Below, one piece after another: positions 55,893-64,000 of a stretch of DNA of 64,000 nt. Under the pieces are notes generated by a model that saw only the letters and a program-made list of their open reading frames with translations, had not been told where the DNA came from and ran no database searches. Made by a program: the position numbers and the translations under genes. This stretch comes from Pseudomonas azotoformans (GTDB lineage Bacteria; Pseudomonadota; Gammaproteobacteria; Pseudomonadales; Pseudomonadaceae), in contig NZ_LT629702.1 of assembly GCF_900103345.1 (NCBI RefSeq), positions 1,116,001-1,180,000 of the forward strand. Reading direction: 5' to 3'. Position 1 is the stretch's first letter. Every line of letters starts with the position of its first letter.

Positions 55893-55994
55893 CTGTAGGA
55901 GCGAGCTTGCACGCGAAGAACGTCAACGATAACGCGGGCGTTCTGGATTATCGCGGTGCCCTTGCGTTTTTCGCGAGCAAGCTCGCTCCTACAG
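55893..55994. repeat. REP-doublet, 102-bp class
   Basis: The same length and interior (AACGTCAACGATAACG) as 61647-61748. It lies between convergent ggt and the NadR-like gene. The kinase stop codon (55989-55991) is inside its right arm. One mismatch interrupts the left arm (TTGCACGCG). Confidence 0.92.
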
Positions 55995-56507
55995 TAGCTT
56001 CTCTACCGCAGCAAACGCCGCCGTTCGGCGCGCTTGCCAATCCCCTCGTATCACCAGCACCGCCTGTTGATGCTGCTGCATCCACTCCAGGCTGCACTGG
56101 AAAAACGCCTGGCGGTCGGCCAGGTCCGGCTGGCAGCGCTGGCCGTCGGCGGTCCATTCCACATCGTCCGGCGAGAGCAGCAGGTGCAGGTCGTAGTGGC
56201 GGGCCAGCAGTTCGCTGTCGAGCCAGGCGGGGTAGTCGCCGAACAGGGTCTGGCTCCAGAGTTTGTTGGTCAGCAGGTGCGTGTCGAGGATCAGCAGTTC
56301 GGGCTGCCGGGCGCGGGCGGCGTCTTCCCAGGCCAGTTGACCACGGGCAATGGCCGGGATGTCGGCCAGGGTGGTGTCGCGCTGATGGTGATCGATGAAA
56401 TGGCGTACGTATTCACCGACCATCAACCCGCCGAAATGCGCTTGCAACTCTGCCGCCAGCCAGCTTTTGCCGCTGGATTCCGGGCCGGCCAGTACCACCA
56501 CCTTCAT
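55989..56507 (-). CDS. NadR-type ribosylnicotinamide kinase (stand-alone)
   Basis: A P-loop kinase of 172 aa that phosphorylates nicotinamide riboside to NMN. Walker A is GPESSGKSWLA; GEYVRHFID and LLILDTHLLTNKLWSQTL are the NadR RNK signatures. There is no NMN adenylyltransferase or HTH domain, unlike the full NadR of enterics. Its ATG overlaps the pnuC stop (ATGA). Its own TAG lies inside the arm of a REP-doublet, so the C-terminus may have been set by that element. Start at 56507 rather than 56534. Confidence 0.87.
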   Translation of the reverse strand: MKVVVLAGPESSGKSWLAAELQAHFGGLMVGEYVRHFIDHHQRDTTLADIPAIARGQLAWEDAARARQPELLILDTHLLTNKLWSQTLFGDYPAWLDSELLARHYDLHLLLSPDDVEWTADGQRCQPDLADRQAFFQCSLEWMQQHQQAVLVIRGDWQARRTAAFAAVEKLL

Positions 56508-57067
56508 GCGTGCAACGCCGGGTCGGCGCGCCATTCACGCCAGCCTTGCACGGCAATCACGGTGAATAGCGCGTAGAGCGCGGCGGTAAGGTAGAGGCCT
56601 TTGTAGAGGAACAACCCGACGAAGATCACATCCACGGCGATCCACAGTGGCCAGCACTGCACGCGCTTCTGTGCCATCCACATCTGCGCCACCAGGCTGA
56701 AGCCGGTGAGGGCGGCGTCGAGCCAGGGCTGCGCGGCATCGGTCCAGTGGGCCATGGCAGCGCCGAGCAGCAGGCTGCCCACCGCACCCACGGCCAGGCT
56801 GGCGATGATCGCCGGCACTCCCAGGCTGGTGACCTGGCGTCCTTGCTTGACCTCGCCGGCGCGGGTCCACTGCCACCACCCGTAGACCTGCAGCGCGGCG
56901 TAGACCACCTGCAAAAGCATGTCGGAATAGAGCTTTACGTCGAAGAACACCCAGGTGTACAGCAACACCATCACCAGCCCGATTGGCCAGCACCAGGGGT
57001 TTTGCTTGACCGTCAGCCATACCGCGATCACCCCGAGGGCGGCGGCGAACAGTTCAAGCCCGGACAT
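56504..57067 (-). CDS. pnuC: Nicotinamide riboside transporter PnuC
   Basis: A 187-aa inner-membrane facilitator with about seven TM helices. The PnuC marks are KQNPWCWPIGLVMVLLYTW, YGWWQWTRAG and WPLWIAVDVIFVGLFLYKG. It lets nicotinamide riboside in, and phosphorylation by the coupled kinase traps it. The start MSGLELFAAAL at 57067 fits the family; the longer frame runs into a REP-doublet. No riboswitch-like element was recognised upstream. Confidence 0.9.
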   Translation of the reverse strand: MSGLELFAAALGVIAVWLTVKQNPWCWPIGLVMVLLYTWVFFDVKLYSDMLLQVVYAALQVYGWWQWTRAGEVKQGRQVTSLGVPAIIASLAVGAVGSLLLGAAMAHWTDAAQPWLDAALTGFSLVAQMWMAQKRVQCWPLWIAVDVIFVGLFLYKGLYLTAALYALFTVIAVQGWREWRADPALHA

Positions 57068-57154
57068 GGTGGTTCCTTGGGAAAGTTGGAGAGGGCGGGG
57101 ATTGTAACCAAAGAAGATTGGCGTAGGCATTATCTCTGTAATGAACGGGCTTGT

Positions 57155-57288
57155 CGTGGCGAGCGGGCTTGCCCCGCGTTGGGCTGCGTAGCAGCCCTGA
57201 AATCCGGCACCGCCTACTGTCAGGCAGTACGCGGCGTATTTATTGGGGCTGCTGCGCAGCCCAGCGCGGGGCAAGCCCGCTCACCACA
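57155..57288. repeat. REP-doublet, 134-bp class, copy D
   Basis: The arms CGTGGCGAGCGGGCTTGCCC and complement. Length equal to copies A-C, but with a divergent interior. It lies between the pnuC promoter and the end of the chemoreceptor gene. Confidence 0.9.
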
Positions 57289-57313
57289 ACAAGCGGGCTC
57301 GCCAGAAGCGGCA

Positions 57314-58948
57314 TCAGACTTTGAATTGGCGCAACAGGCCGTCAAGCTGTTCACTCAGGCCACGCAACTGCGCACTCGCCACACTCGACTGCTCCGCCGC
57401 CAGCGCCGTGCTGTGGGACAAACCCGCCGCCTGGGTAACGTTCTGGTTGATGTCTTCCACCACATGGGCCTGCTGCAGCGTCGCACTGGCAATCGAGGCG
57501 TTGAGGCCGTTGAGGTTGCGCAGCGCCTGGCCGATGGCGGTCAGGCTGGCCCCGGCCTGGCCGGCTTGCTCGATGGTCAGTTGCGAGGCGCTGTGGCTGT
57601 CGCTGATCACCTTGACCGCGGCCTCCGAGTGGCCTTGCAGGCGCTCGATCATGCCCTGGATCTCGGCGGTGGACTTTTGTGTGCGCTGGGCCAGCAGCCG
57701 CACTTCATCGGCCACCACCGCAAAGCCACGGCCTTGCTCGCCGGCGCGGGCTGCCTCGATCGCGGCGTTGAGGGCCAGCAGGTTGGTCTGGTCGGCAATC
57801 GAGCGGATCACTTCGAGCACGCTGCCGATCTGGGTGCTTTCGGCGGACAGGGTGCGGATCACCTCCACCGCCTGGCTGATGGTGCCGGAGAGCTGGTCGA
57901 TCTGCTGCAGGCTGCCGTCGATATTGACCTGGCCTTGCTGCGCCTGGGCCTGGGCGTCGCGCATTTCGCTGGCGGCGTGTTCGGCGTTCTTGGCCACGTC
58001 CTGCACGCCGTAGGTGACTTGGTTGATGGCGGTGGCCACCAGTTCCATCTGCTGGGACTGTTGCTGGCTGCGATCATGGGCCTGGGTCGCATTGGTGCCC
58101 AGTTCCTGGGACGACTGGCCCAGGGCGTTGGCGCATTCCTGCAACTGGCTGACCACCTGGCGCAGCTTGGCGGTGAAGCTGTTGAAGTGCCGGGCCAGTT
58201 GGGTGACTTCGTCCTGGCCGTGGGTGTCGAGGCTGCGGGTCAGGTCGCTTTCGCCGCTGGCGATGTTGCCCATGGCGTTCACCGCGTCCTGCAACGGGCG
58301 CACGATGCTGCGGGCGATCAGCGCCACCAGCAACGCCATGAGCACCGCGATACCCAGGCCGATAAACGAGGCTTTCCACACCTGGCCGCTGAACTCGGCC
58401 TGCACATCGTCCACGTACACGCCGGAACCGATGATCCAGCCCCACGGCTCGAACAGTTGGATGTACGAGGTCTTGGCCACCGGCGCTTCGGCACCGGGTT
58501 TTGGCCAGCGATAGTTGACGATGCCGGCGCCCTTGGCCTTGGCCAGGCTCACGAATTCGTTGAACACCGCAAACCCGTCGGGGTCGCGGATGGCCGAGAG
58601 GTTCTGGCCGTCGAGCTTGGGGTTGGCCGGGTGCATGATCATCACGGGCGTGAGGTCGTTGATCCAAAAGTAGTCGTCATGGTCGTAGCGCAAACCGCGC
58701 ACGGCACTCAGGGCTTGTTTCTGGGCCGCTTCGCGGGTCATCACACCAGTGGTTTCGAGGCCGTGATAAAACGTCAGGATCCCGCTGGCGGTCTGCACCA
58801 CGTGTTGGGTCTGTTGGCGCTTGGCCTGGTAAAGGTCGCCGTGGATCTGCTTGAGCATCAGCAAACCCAGGGCCAGCAGCATCAGCACGGCGACTATCAG
58901 GATCAGCCAGAGACGCCGGCTGATCGACATATTGCGCAAACTGTTCAT
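57314..58948 (-). CDS. Methyl-accepting chemotaxis protein with sCache_2-type sensor
   Basis: A 544-aa transmembrane chemoreceptor. TM1 is near residues 10-30. The periplasmic Cache domain spans about 35-185 ([16 protein letters not shown] and [14 protein letters not shown]). TM2 is near 190-215, followed by HAMP and a long signalling hairpin with the tip sequence [19 protein letters not shown]. No CheB/CheR tethering pentapeptide is visible at the C-terminus. Cache_2 receptors in Pseudomonas often sense small carboxylates; the ligand here is not known. Confidence 0.93.
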   Translation of the reverse strand: MNSLRNMSISRRLWLILIVAVLMLLALGLLMLKQIHGDLYQAKRQQTQHVVQTASGILTFYHGLETTGVMTREAAQKQALSAVRGLRYDHDDYFWINDLTPVMIMHPANPKLDGQNLSAIRDPDGFAVFNEFVSLAKAKGAGIVNYRWPKPGAEAPVAKTSYIQLFEPWGWIIGSGVYVDDVQAEFSGQVWKASFIGLGIAVLMALLVALIARSIVRPLQDAVNAMGNIASGESDLTRSLDTHGQDEVTQLARHFNSFTAKLRQVVSQLQECANALGQSSQELGTNATQAHDRSQQQSQQMELVATAINQVTYGVQDVAKNAEHAASEMRDAQAQAQQGQVNIDGSLQQIDQLSGTISQAVEVIRTLSAESTQIGSVLEVIRSIADQTNLLALNAAIEAARAGEQGRGFAVVADEVRLLAQRTQKSTAEIQGMIERLQGHSEAAVKVISDSHSASQLTIEQAGQAGASLTAIGQALRNLNGLNASIASATLQQAHVVEDINQNVTQAAGLSHSTALAAEQSSVASAQLRGLSEQLDGLLRQFKV

Positions 58949-59167
58949 CGTCCTGTCACTCCGTGCTTTTTATAATTGTGGGCGCCGCATCGACTTTTCC
59001 GCCTTGTCTGATAGGCTTTCGGCCTGTATTCGGAAAACCTGAATACTGTCTGATTTTTCACAAGATTTTTGCGTGCCGGGGTTGAGAATCAGCCCCGGGT
59101 CTTGTCGTCAGTGAACCATTAAAAAGATCAACAAGGCTTGCCATAGAGCAAGACCTTTGGGGGAAGC

Positions 59168-59998
59168 ATGGATTTTTGGACCGCCATACAGGCATTGATT
59201 CTTGGCGTTGTGGAGGGGTTGACCGAGTTCCTGCCGATTTCCAGCACCGGCCACCAGATCATCGTTGCCGACTTGATCGGCTTCGGCGGCGAGCGTTTCG
59301 AGGCCTTCAACATCATCATCCAGCTGGGTGCGATCCTCGCCGTGGTCTGGGAGTTTCGCCGCAAGATCCTCGACGTGGTCATCGGTTTGCCGAGCCAGCG
59401 CAATGCCCAGCGCTTTACGGTCAACCTGATCATTGCCGTGTTGCCGGCAGTGGTATTGGGGGTGATCTTCGCCGACCTGATCAAGCACTACCTGTTCAAC
59501 CCGATCACCGTGGCGACCGCCCTGGTGGTCGGCGGCATCATCATGTTGTGGGCCGAGCGGCGCCAGCACCGGACCCACGCCGAGTCCGTTGACGAGATCA
59601 CCTGGAAAGATGCGATCAAGATCGGCTTCGCCCAGTGCCTGGCCATGATCCCCGGCACTTCGCGCTCCGGTGCGACCATCATTGGCGGCCTGCTGTTCGG
59701 CCTGTCGCGCAAGACCGCGACCGAGTTTTCGTTCTTCCTGGCCATGCCGACCATGGTCGGTGCTGCGCTGTATTCGGGCTACAAGTACCGTGACCTGTTC
59801 CAGCCGGCGGATTTCCCGGTGTTCGCCATCGGCTTCGTGACCTCGTTCATCTTCGCGATGATCGCGGTCAAGGGCTTGCTCAAGTTCATCGCCAGCCACA
59901 GCTATGCGGCATTTGCCTGGTACCGGATTGCGTTCGGCCTGCTGATCCTGGCGACCTGGCAGTTCGGCTGGATCGACTGGACGGCGGTCAAGCCTTGA
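59168..59998 (+). CDS. uppP: Undecaprenyl-diphosphatase UppP (BacA)
   Basis: A 276-aa integral membrane phosphatase that recycles undecaprenyl pyrophosphate for cell wall synthesis. The Glu-rich catalytic segment is [16 protein letters not shown] (Glu16, Glu20, His29) and the P-loop-like motif [19 protein letters not shown] precedes the ATG. Gain of copies gives bacitracin resistance in other bacteria. Confidence 0.95.
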   Translation: MDFWTAIQALILGVVEGLTEFLPISSTGHQIIVADLIGFGGERFEAFNIIIQLGAILAVVWEFRRKILDVVIGLPSQRNAQRFTVNLIIAVLPAVVLGVIFADLIKHYLFNPITVATALVVGGIIMLWAERRQHRTHAESVDEITWKDAIKIGFAQCLAMIPGTSRSGATIIGGLLFGLSRKTATEFSFFLAMPTMVGAALYSGYKYRDLFQPADFPVFAIGFVTSFIFAMIAVKGLLKFIASHSYAAFAWYRIAFGLLILATWQFGWIDWTAVKP

Positions 59999-60378
59999 AC
60001 ATCCAGTATCCGCGCTTGAAGGCGGCGATCTTTATAGTGTTGTGCGCGGCGCCGTTGATAGGGGCCGCGCTGGCCTGGTATCGCGGCGAGACGCTGATCC
60101 CGCTGGCGGCCTATGGCGTGGTCAGCGTGATCGCGTTTTTCCTGTACTGGAGCGACAAGCGCAAGGCGCAGACCGACCGCTGGCGTACCCCGGAAAACAT
60201 CCTGCACGCCGTGGAGCTGGCGGGCGGCTGGCCGGGGGCGTTGATTGCCCAGCAGGTGTTTCGGCACAAGACGCGCAAGGTGTCTTACCAGGTGCTGTTC
60301 TGGGTGATCGTGTTGCTGCATGAGGTGTTCTGGCTGGACCAGTTGTTCCTCGGCGGCACTTTGCTCTCAGTCCTCTAG
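59995..60378 (+). CDS. DUF1294 membrane protein
   Basis: A 127-aa protein with about three or four hydrophobic segments and the DUF1294 motif [17 protein letters not shown], then [19 protein letters not shown]. The start TTG at 59995 overlaps the uppP stop (TTGA). Function unknown; some relatives are joined to a cold-shock domain, which is missing here. The last 12 bp overlap the convergent MmcQ/YjbR gene. Confidence 0.85.
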   Translation: MNIQYPRLKAAIFIVLCAAPLIGAALAWYRGETLIPLAAYGVVSVIAFFLYWSDKRKAQTDRWRTPENILHAVELAGGWPGALIAQQVFRHKTRKVSYQVLFWVIVLLHEVFWLDQLFLGGTLLSVL

Positions 60379-60723
60379 CAGCAATCCGACCTGCGTGCGC
60401 TTGGGCAACTTGCTCACTACCAACTGGTGGGAGCGTTGCAATAAGCCACGCAGTTCTTCGGCGCCCAGCGGGTAGGGCGTGTTCATGATGATCCACTGCG
60501 CTCGTGCCAGGTACGGCGCCGGGTGGATGCCCGGGCGGTCCACATGGCCCAGGAACAGTTCCTTGTCGACCTTGAACGCCAGCGAGTCACCGCGCAGGTT
60601 TTGCAGGGCGAACATCTTGTTGCCGGCAATCGAGAACACCCGCACGCCACCCCATTTGTAGTCTTCGCGCGCGCCGGGCAGTGCCAGGCAGAACGCCGCG
60701 ACTTGTGCTTCGGTCATCTTCAT
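60367..60723 (-). CDS. MmcQ/YjbR family protein
   Basis: A 118-aa cytoplasmic protein with the CyaY-like fold of the YjbR family. Recognisable parts are ALPGAREDYKWGGVRVFSI, KMFALQNLRGD and YLARAQWIIMN. It may bind DNA, but the role is unproven. It is coupled to the upstream LysR gene by an ATGA overlap (60720-60723). Confidence 0.87.
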   Translation of the reverse strand: MKMTEAQVAAFCLALPGAREDYKWGGVRVFSIAGNKMFALQNLRGDSLAFKVDKELFLGHVDRPGIHPAPYLARAQWIIMNTPYPLGAEELRGLLQRSHQLVVSKLPKRTQVGLLLED

Positions 60724-61628
60724 AGCAAGCGGTCTCCACAGCCTTTGAAGCCTTCCTCAAGGTAGTCGATCCAAGCCCGGATCGCCGGCAGCACGCCGCG
60801 CCGATGCGGGTAGACCGCCTGCAGCCAACCGCCGGGCAACGACCATTCGGGCAGCAGTTGCACCAATCGGCCGTTCGCCAGTTCCTCTTCGCAGTACATC
60901 ATCGGCAGTACGGTAAAGCCCAGGCCCATGATGGCGCTGGCTTTGCGCACGATAAAGTCGTCGATACCCAGGCGGGCTTCCATCGCCAGGTCGTGGGCGT
61001 TGCCCTGGGGGTCGAGAATGCGTTGATGCACCAGGCGGTCCGCCTCCAGCGCGCCGAGAATCGGCAACTGCTTGAGGTCATCCAGGGTCGCGACCTGGCG
61101 CCCGAGCATCAGTGCGGGGCTGGCCACCAGCACGGTCTGGGCCTGGCGCAGGCGTTTGGTCACCAACAGCGGGTCTTCATCGCCGAGTTCGCGCACGCGC
61201 AAGGCCACGTCGATGCCTTCGGCCACCAGGTCGACGCGGCGGTTGACCAGGGTCATCTCCAACTGCACCTGAGGGTGGGCGGCAAGAAAACCGGCGACCA
61301 GCTCCGGCAGGATGTGCTGGGCCATGCCCACCGGGCAGCTCACCCGCAGTCGCCCACGGGGCTCGCTGGACATGCTGGCCACGGCCTCATCGGCCATTTC
61401 CGCTTCCAGCAGCATCGCCTGGCAATGACGCAGGTAGCGCTCGCCGACAGCGGTGAGGGTAAGTTGGCGGGTGGTGCGTTGCAGCAGGCGCGCGCCGAGG
61501 CGCTCTTCCAGCTCGGCGATACGCCGTGACAGCCGCGACTTGGGAATCCCCAGCAGCCGGCCGGCGGCGGCGAAACCGCCGGCTTCGACGACTTTGGCGA
61601 AATAGTAGAGGTCGTTGAGGTCTTGCAT
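60720..61628 (-). CDS. LysR-type transcriptional regulator
   Basis: A 302-aa regulator: an N-terminal winged helix (FAAAGRLLGIPKSRLSRRIAEL) and an effector-binding domain, in the branch with GRLRVSCPVGMAQHILPE. This branch often controls an adjacent oxidoreductase, but no divergent partner is present. Its upstream neighbour is a REP-doublet and then the aldehyde dehydrogenase gene, on the same strand. Confidence 0.92.
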   Translation of the reverse strand: MQDLNDLYYFAKVVEAGGFAAAGRLLGIPKSRLSRRIAELEERLGARLLQRTTRQLTLTAVGERYLRHCQAMLLEAEMADEAVASMSSEPRGRLRVSCPVGMAQHILPELVAGFLAAHPQVQLEMTLVNRRVDLVAEGIDVALRVRELGDEDPLLVTKRLRQAQTVLVASPALMLGRQVATLDDLKQLPILGALEADRLVHQRILDPQGNAHDLAMEARLGIDDFIVRKASAIMGLGFTVLPMMYCEEELANGRLVQLLPEWSLPGGWLQAVYPHRRGVLPAIRAWIDYLEEGFKGCGDRLL

Positions 61629-61646
61629 GATCCGCCTCGGGGGGAA

Positions 61647-61748
61647 CTGTAGGAGCGAGCTTGCTCGCGAAAAACGTCAACGATAACGCAGCGCACCGGG
61701 TTTATCGCGGTGTTCTCGGGATTTTCGCGAGCAAGCTCGCTCCTACAG
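61647..61748. repeat. REP-doublet, 102-bp class
   Basis: The arms CTGTAGGAGCGAGCTTGCTC and complement; the interior is alike with 55893-55994. It sits between the LysR start and the aldehyde dehydrogenase stop. Confidence 0.92.
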
Positions 61749-61762
61749 GTGTGCAGCGAGCG

Positions 61763-63142
61763 TTAGAACTGCGCGCCTGCCATCAACACATACTTCACCT
61801 GCACGTACTCTTCGATCCCGTAGTAGCTGCCTTCACGGCCATACCCGGACTGCTTGATCCCGCCAAACGGCACCGAGGCAGTGCCGACCGACCCTGAGTT
61901 GAGAATCACCATGCCAGCCTCCAACTGGCGCGACAGGCGCAACGAGCGCCCCAGTGCGCTGGTGTAGGCATAGGCGACCAGGCCGAATTCCGTCTGGTTG
62001 GCGCGGGCGATCACTTCTGCTTCGTCCTTGAACGAGTAGATGGCGAACACCGGCCCGAAGATCTCCTCGGTGGCCAGGGGGGAGTCGTCCTGCAAGCCGG
62101 TCAATATCGTCGGCTCGTAGAACAGGCCGTCCTTGGCGTGGGGTTTGCCGCCCATAAGCACGCTGGCTCCGGCAGCCTTGGCGGCCTCCACCAGGCGCAC
62201 GACCTTGTCAAAACCCGCTTGATTGACCAGCGGGCCGACCACAAAGCCTTCACGCAGGCCCTGGTCCACTTCGATCTCGGCCACGGCGTGCTTCACGCGC
62301 GTGATGAAGTCGTCGAGGATGCTGTGCTGCACAAAGATCCGGTTCGGCGAGATGCATACCTGGCCGGAGTTGCGCAGCTTGGCACCGACCAGCCCCTTCA
62401 CCGCCTCATCCAGGTTGGCGTCCTGGAACACGATAAACGGCGCATTGCCGCCCAATTCCAGGGTCATCTTCTTGATGCTCGCCGCGCATTGTGCGGCGAG
62501 CAATTTGCCAACGCCGGTGGAGCCGGTAAACGAGATTTTGCGGATGCGCGGGTCGCTCGTGAGGATCAGGCCGATCGCCTTGGGATCGCCCACTACAACC
62601 TCCAGCACGCCTTCCGCGATCCCGGCTTTGCGGGCGTATTCGAGCAATTTGAACGCGGTGAGCGGCGTATCCTCGGCAGGCTTGATCACCATGGTGCAAC
62701 CGGCGGCCAGGGCCGTGGCGACCTTGCGGGTGATCATCATGAACGGGAAATTCCATGGGGTGATCGCGGCGACCGGGCCGATGGCTTCCTTGGTCACCAG
62801 CACATTGGCGTTGCGGTCATGGGTGGGGATCGTGTCGCCGTACACGCGTTTGGCCTCTTCGGCATACCACTCGATAAAACCCAGGCCGTAGTCGATCTCG
62901 CCACGGGCTTCACTGAGGCATTTGCCGTTTTCGCGGCAGAGCAATTCGGCGAAGGCTTCCTTGTCGGCCTTGACCGCGTCGTGCCAGCGGCGCAGGAGGT
63001 CGCTGCGCTCCTTGGCCAGCCTGGAGGACCATGCGGGAAAGGCGGCGCAGGCACGGTCGACGGCGGCCTTGACCTGGCTGGTGGTGTTCTGGGCGACGCG
63101 GCCGACTTCTTCACCGGTAGCAGGGTTGTAGACGATAAGCAT
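61763..63142 (-). CDS. NAD(P)-dependent succinate-semialdehyde-type dehydrogenase
   Basis: A 459-aa ALDH. The general-base Glu is in TLELGGNAPFIVF and the catalytic Cys in NSGQVCISPNRIFV. FGGIKQSGYGREGSYYGIEEY closes the protein as in GabD/Sad. It oxidises succinate semialdehyde or a related aldehyde to the acid. It is monocistronic, without a GabT partner, and divergent from an AraC regulator that probably controls it. Confidence 0.9.
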   Translation of the reverse strand: MLIVYNPATGEEVGRVAQNTTSQVKAAVDRACAAFPAWSSRLAKERSDLLRRWHDAVKADKEAFAELLCRENGKCLSEARGEIDYGLGFIEWYAEEAKRVYGDTIPTHDRNANVLVTKEAIGPVAAITPWNFPFMMITRKVATALAAGCTMVIKPAEDTPLTAFKLLEYARKAGIAEGVLEVVVGDPKAIGLILTSDPRIRKISFTGSTGVGKLLAAQCAASIKKMTLELGGNAPFIVFQDANLDEAVKGLVGAKLRNSGQVCISPNRIFVQHSILDDFITRVKHAVAEIEVDQGLREGFVVGPLVNQAGFDKVVRLVEAAKAAGASVLMGGKPHAKDGLFYEPTILTGLQDDSPLATEEIFGPVFAIYSFKDEAEVIARANQTEFGLVAYAYTSALGRSLRLSRQLEAGMVILNSGSVGTASVPFGGIKQSGYGREGSYYGIEEYVQVKYVLMAGAQF

Positions 63143-63208
63143 GGGGAATCTCCGAGGGCTGAAAGTGCTGTTTCAGGCTACGCAGAGACAGTGTTTGAGC
63201 GAATATCC

Positions 63209-63238
63209 ATTCCAATGTGCTGATTGCCTATTCCTATG
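63209..63238. promoter_or_regulatory. Direct repeats for an AraC-type regulator
   Basis: ATTCCAATG (63209-63217) and ATTCCTATG (63230-63238) are repeated in the same direction exactly 21 bp apart, in the 157-bp gap between the divergent dehydrogenase and AraC genes. This is the two-turn spacing typical of AraC-family half-sites. Confidence 0.6.
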
Positions 63239-63299
63239 AGGACGTAGCGTGGATGTGGATTGCGCGTTACCGTGGCACTTTGCACAGAGGCCCGGATCC

Positions 63300-64000
63300 A
63301 TGGACCGTACAGACAGAATCGTCGCGCTGATGGACACCCTGGCGCCTGTCGAGGGCTATAACCTGAGCGCACTGGACGACGTGCGCTTCCTGCGCTCCAA
63401 CCGCCCGTTGCAGCGTGTGCCGGTGCTGTACGACCCCGGCATCGTGATTGTCTGCCAGGGGCGCAAGCGCGGATATCTGGGGGATGAGGTTTACCTGTAC
63501 GACGCCCAGCACTATTTGGTGGTGTCAGTGCCGGTGCCGTTCACCATGGAGACCGACGCCAGTGAAGCCGAGCCGATGCTGGGGGTGTATCTGCGCCTGG
63601 ACTTCACCCTCGCGGCGGAGCTGATGGTGGCGCTGGATGAGTTTCCGGCGCTGGTCGACGCCAAGCCGCGCGGCATGTATTCATCGCCCATGGATGACTT
63701 GCTCGGTGAGTCGTTGTTGCGCTTCCTGCAAGCCATGCGTACGCCGATGGACGCGCACATCCTCGGCCCGGCGCTGATGCGCGAAATCTACTACCGGATC
63801 CTCACGGGCGAGCAGGGCGGTTCGATGCGCGCCGCGTTGAATCGCCAGGGGCAGTTCGGCAAGGTGGCGCGGGCGATTCGCAAGATCCATGGGTGTTATG
63901 CCCAGCATCTGGACGTGGAGGCGTTGGCCCGGGAGGCGATGATGAGTGTGCCGAGCTTTCACGCGCATTTCCGCACGGTCACCGACACCTCGCCAATGCA
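63300..64000 (+). CDS. AraC-family regulator (AraC_N type), 3' end outside window
   Basis: Starts at ATG 63300 and runs open to the window end with 233 codons. The N-terminal cupin-like AraC_N domain is visible (PVLYDPGIVIVCQGRKRGYL and MLGVYLRLDF). The first HTH begins near residue 200 (HLDVEALAREAMMSVPSFHAHF). The second HTH is cut off. Such proteins usually activate a divergent oxidoreductase or dehydrogenase gene, here the ALDH at 61763. Confidence 0.88.
   Translation, partial: MDRTDRIVALMDTLAPVEGYNLSALDDVRFLRSNRPLQRVPVLYDPGIVIVCQGRKRGYLGDEVYLYDAQHYLVVSVPVPFTMETDASEAEPMLGVYLRLDFTLAAELMVALDEFPALVDAKPRGMYSSPMDDLLGESLLRFLQAMRTPMDAHILGPALMREIYYRILTGEQGGSMRAALNRQGQFGKVARAIRKIHGCYAQHLDVEALAREAMMSVPSFHAHFRTVTDTSPM

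Noticed and set aside
54140..55912. 590-codon open frame opposite ggt
   Set aside because: Antisense shadow. The plus-strand protein has a signal peptide and the catalytic Thr motif.
57068..57154. Riboswitch before pnuC
   Set aside because: Only a short leader and a REP-doublet are present; no conserved NAD/NMN or thiamine riboswitch core could be recognised.

Overview
The window is chromosomal DNA of a Pseudomonas, almost certainly of the P. fluorescens complex. The evidence is high-GC coding sequence with strong G/C third positions, a complete nic (nicotinate) cluster laid out almost as in P. putida, a MexAB-like RND pair, FecI/FecR-type surface signalling, and ten REP-doublet (REPIN-like) elements plus a large intergenic repeat of the kind seen in P. 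fluorescens genomes. No rRNA, tRNA, CRISPR, transposase or phage gene was seen.

Layout. 1-1995: end of a diguanylate cyclase and a secreted M20 carboxypeptidase. 2019-8207 (minus): a polymorphic-toxin locus, made of an Rhs protein with a C-terminal toxin, its likely immunity gene, then an orphan toxin tail fused by an ATGA overlap to a CdiI-type immunity gene. The orphan block is bracketed by two nearly identical 134-bp repeats. 8306-13805: an RND pump and its lipoprotein adaptor, divergent from an MFS pump across a perfect inverted repeat. 13882-16256: a pirin and an MscS channel with a cyclic-nucleotide-binding-like tail. 16379-22049: a four-gene catabolic operon (aldehyde dehydrogenase, MFS, enolase-superfamily enzyme, GMC oxidoreductase) of unknown substrate. 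22157-25287: a hydroxyaspartate/D-amino acid set (DSD1-family enzyme, DauR-like regulator, RidA, threo-3-hydroxy-L-aspartate ammonia-lyase). 25401-27906: a hexapeptide-repeat protein, a FecI/FecR pair without a receptor, and a Mop protein.

27944-35926 is a divergent pair of very large genes: a five-repeat protein that may be a HrpK-like translocator/effector, and a 1469-residue toxin-like protein with a YopT-like Cys-His-Asp domain, a TcdA/TcdB-pore-like region and a glycine/aspartate-rich beta C-terminus. 35986-40195: a PatB-type lyase, then an azoreductase-GNAT-AhpD operon divergent from a MocR regulator. 40196-40948 holds no intact gene: it is a composite repeat with a hexanucleotide array, followed by the remnant of a cystathionine lyase gene.

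40949-53994 is the nicotinate pathway: NicAB makes 6-hydroxynicotinate, NicC 2,5-dihydroxypyridine, NicX N-formylmaleamate, NicD maleamate, NicF maleate and NicE fumarate, with NicT as transporter and NicR/NicS as regulators. A secreted nucleoside hydrolase ends the nicCDEFT operon, where P. putida has the porin gene nicP. Close by (55989-57067) lie pnuC and a NadR-type ribosylnicotinamide kinase gene, so pyridine degradation and NAD-precursor salvage sit together. 54155-64000 otherwise holds housekeeping genes: gamma-glutamyltransferase, a Cache chemoreceptor, UppP, DUF1294, MmcQ/YjbR, LysR, a succinate-semialdehyde-type dehydrogenase and a divergent AraC regulator cut by the window end.

Family names come from reading the sequences; no database search was run.
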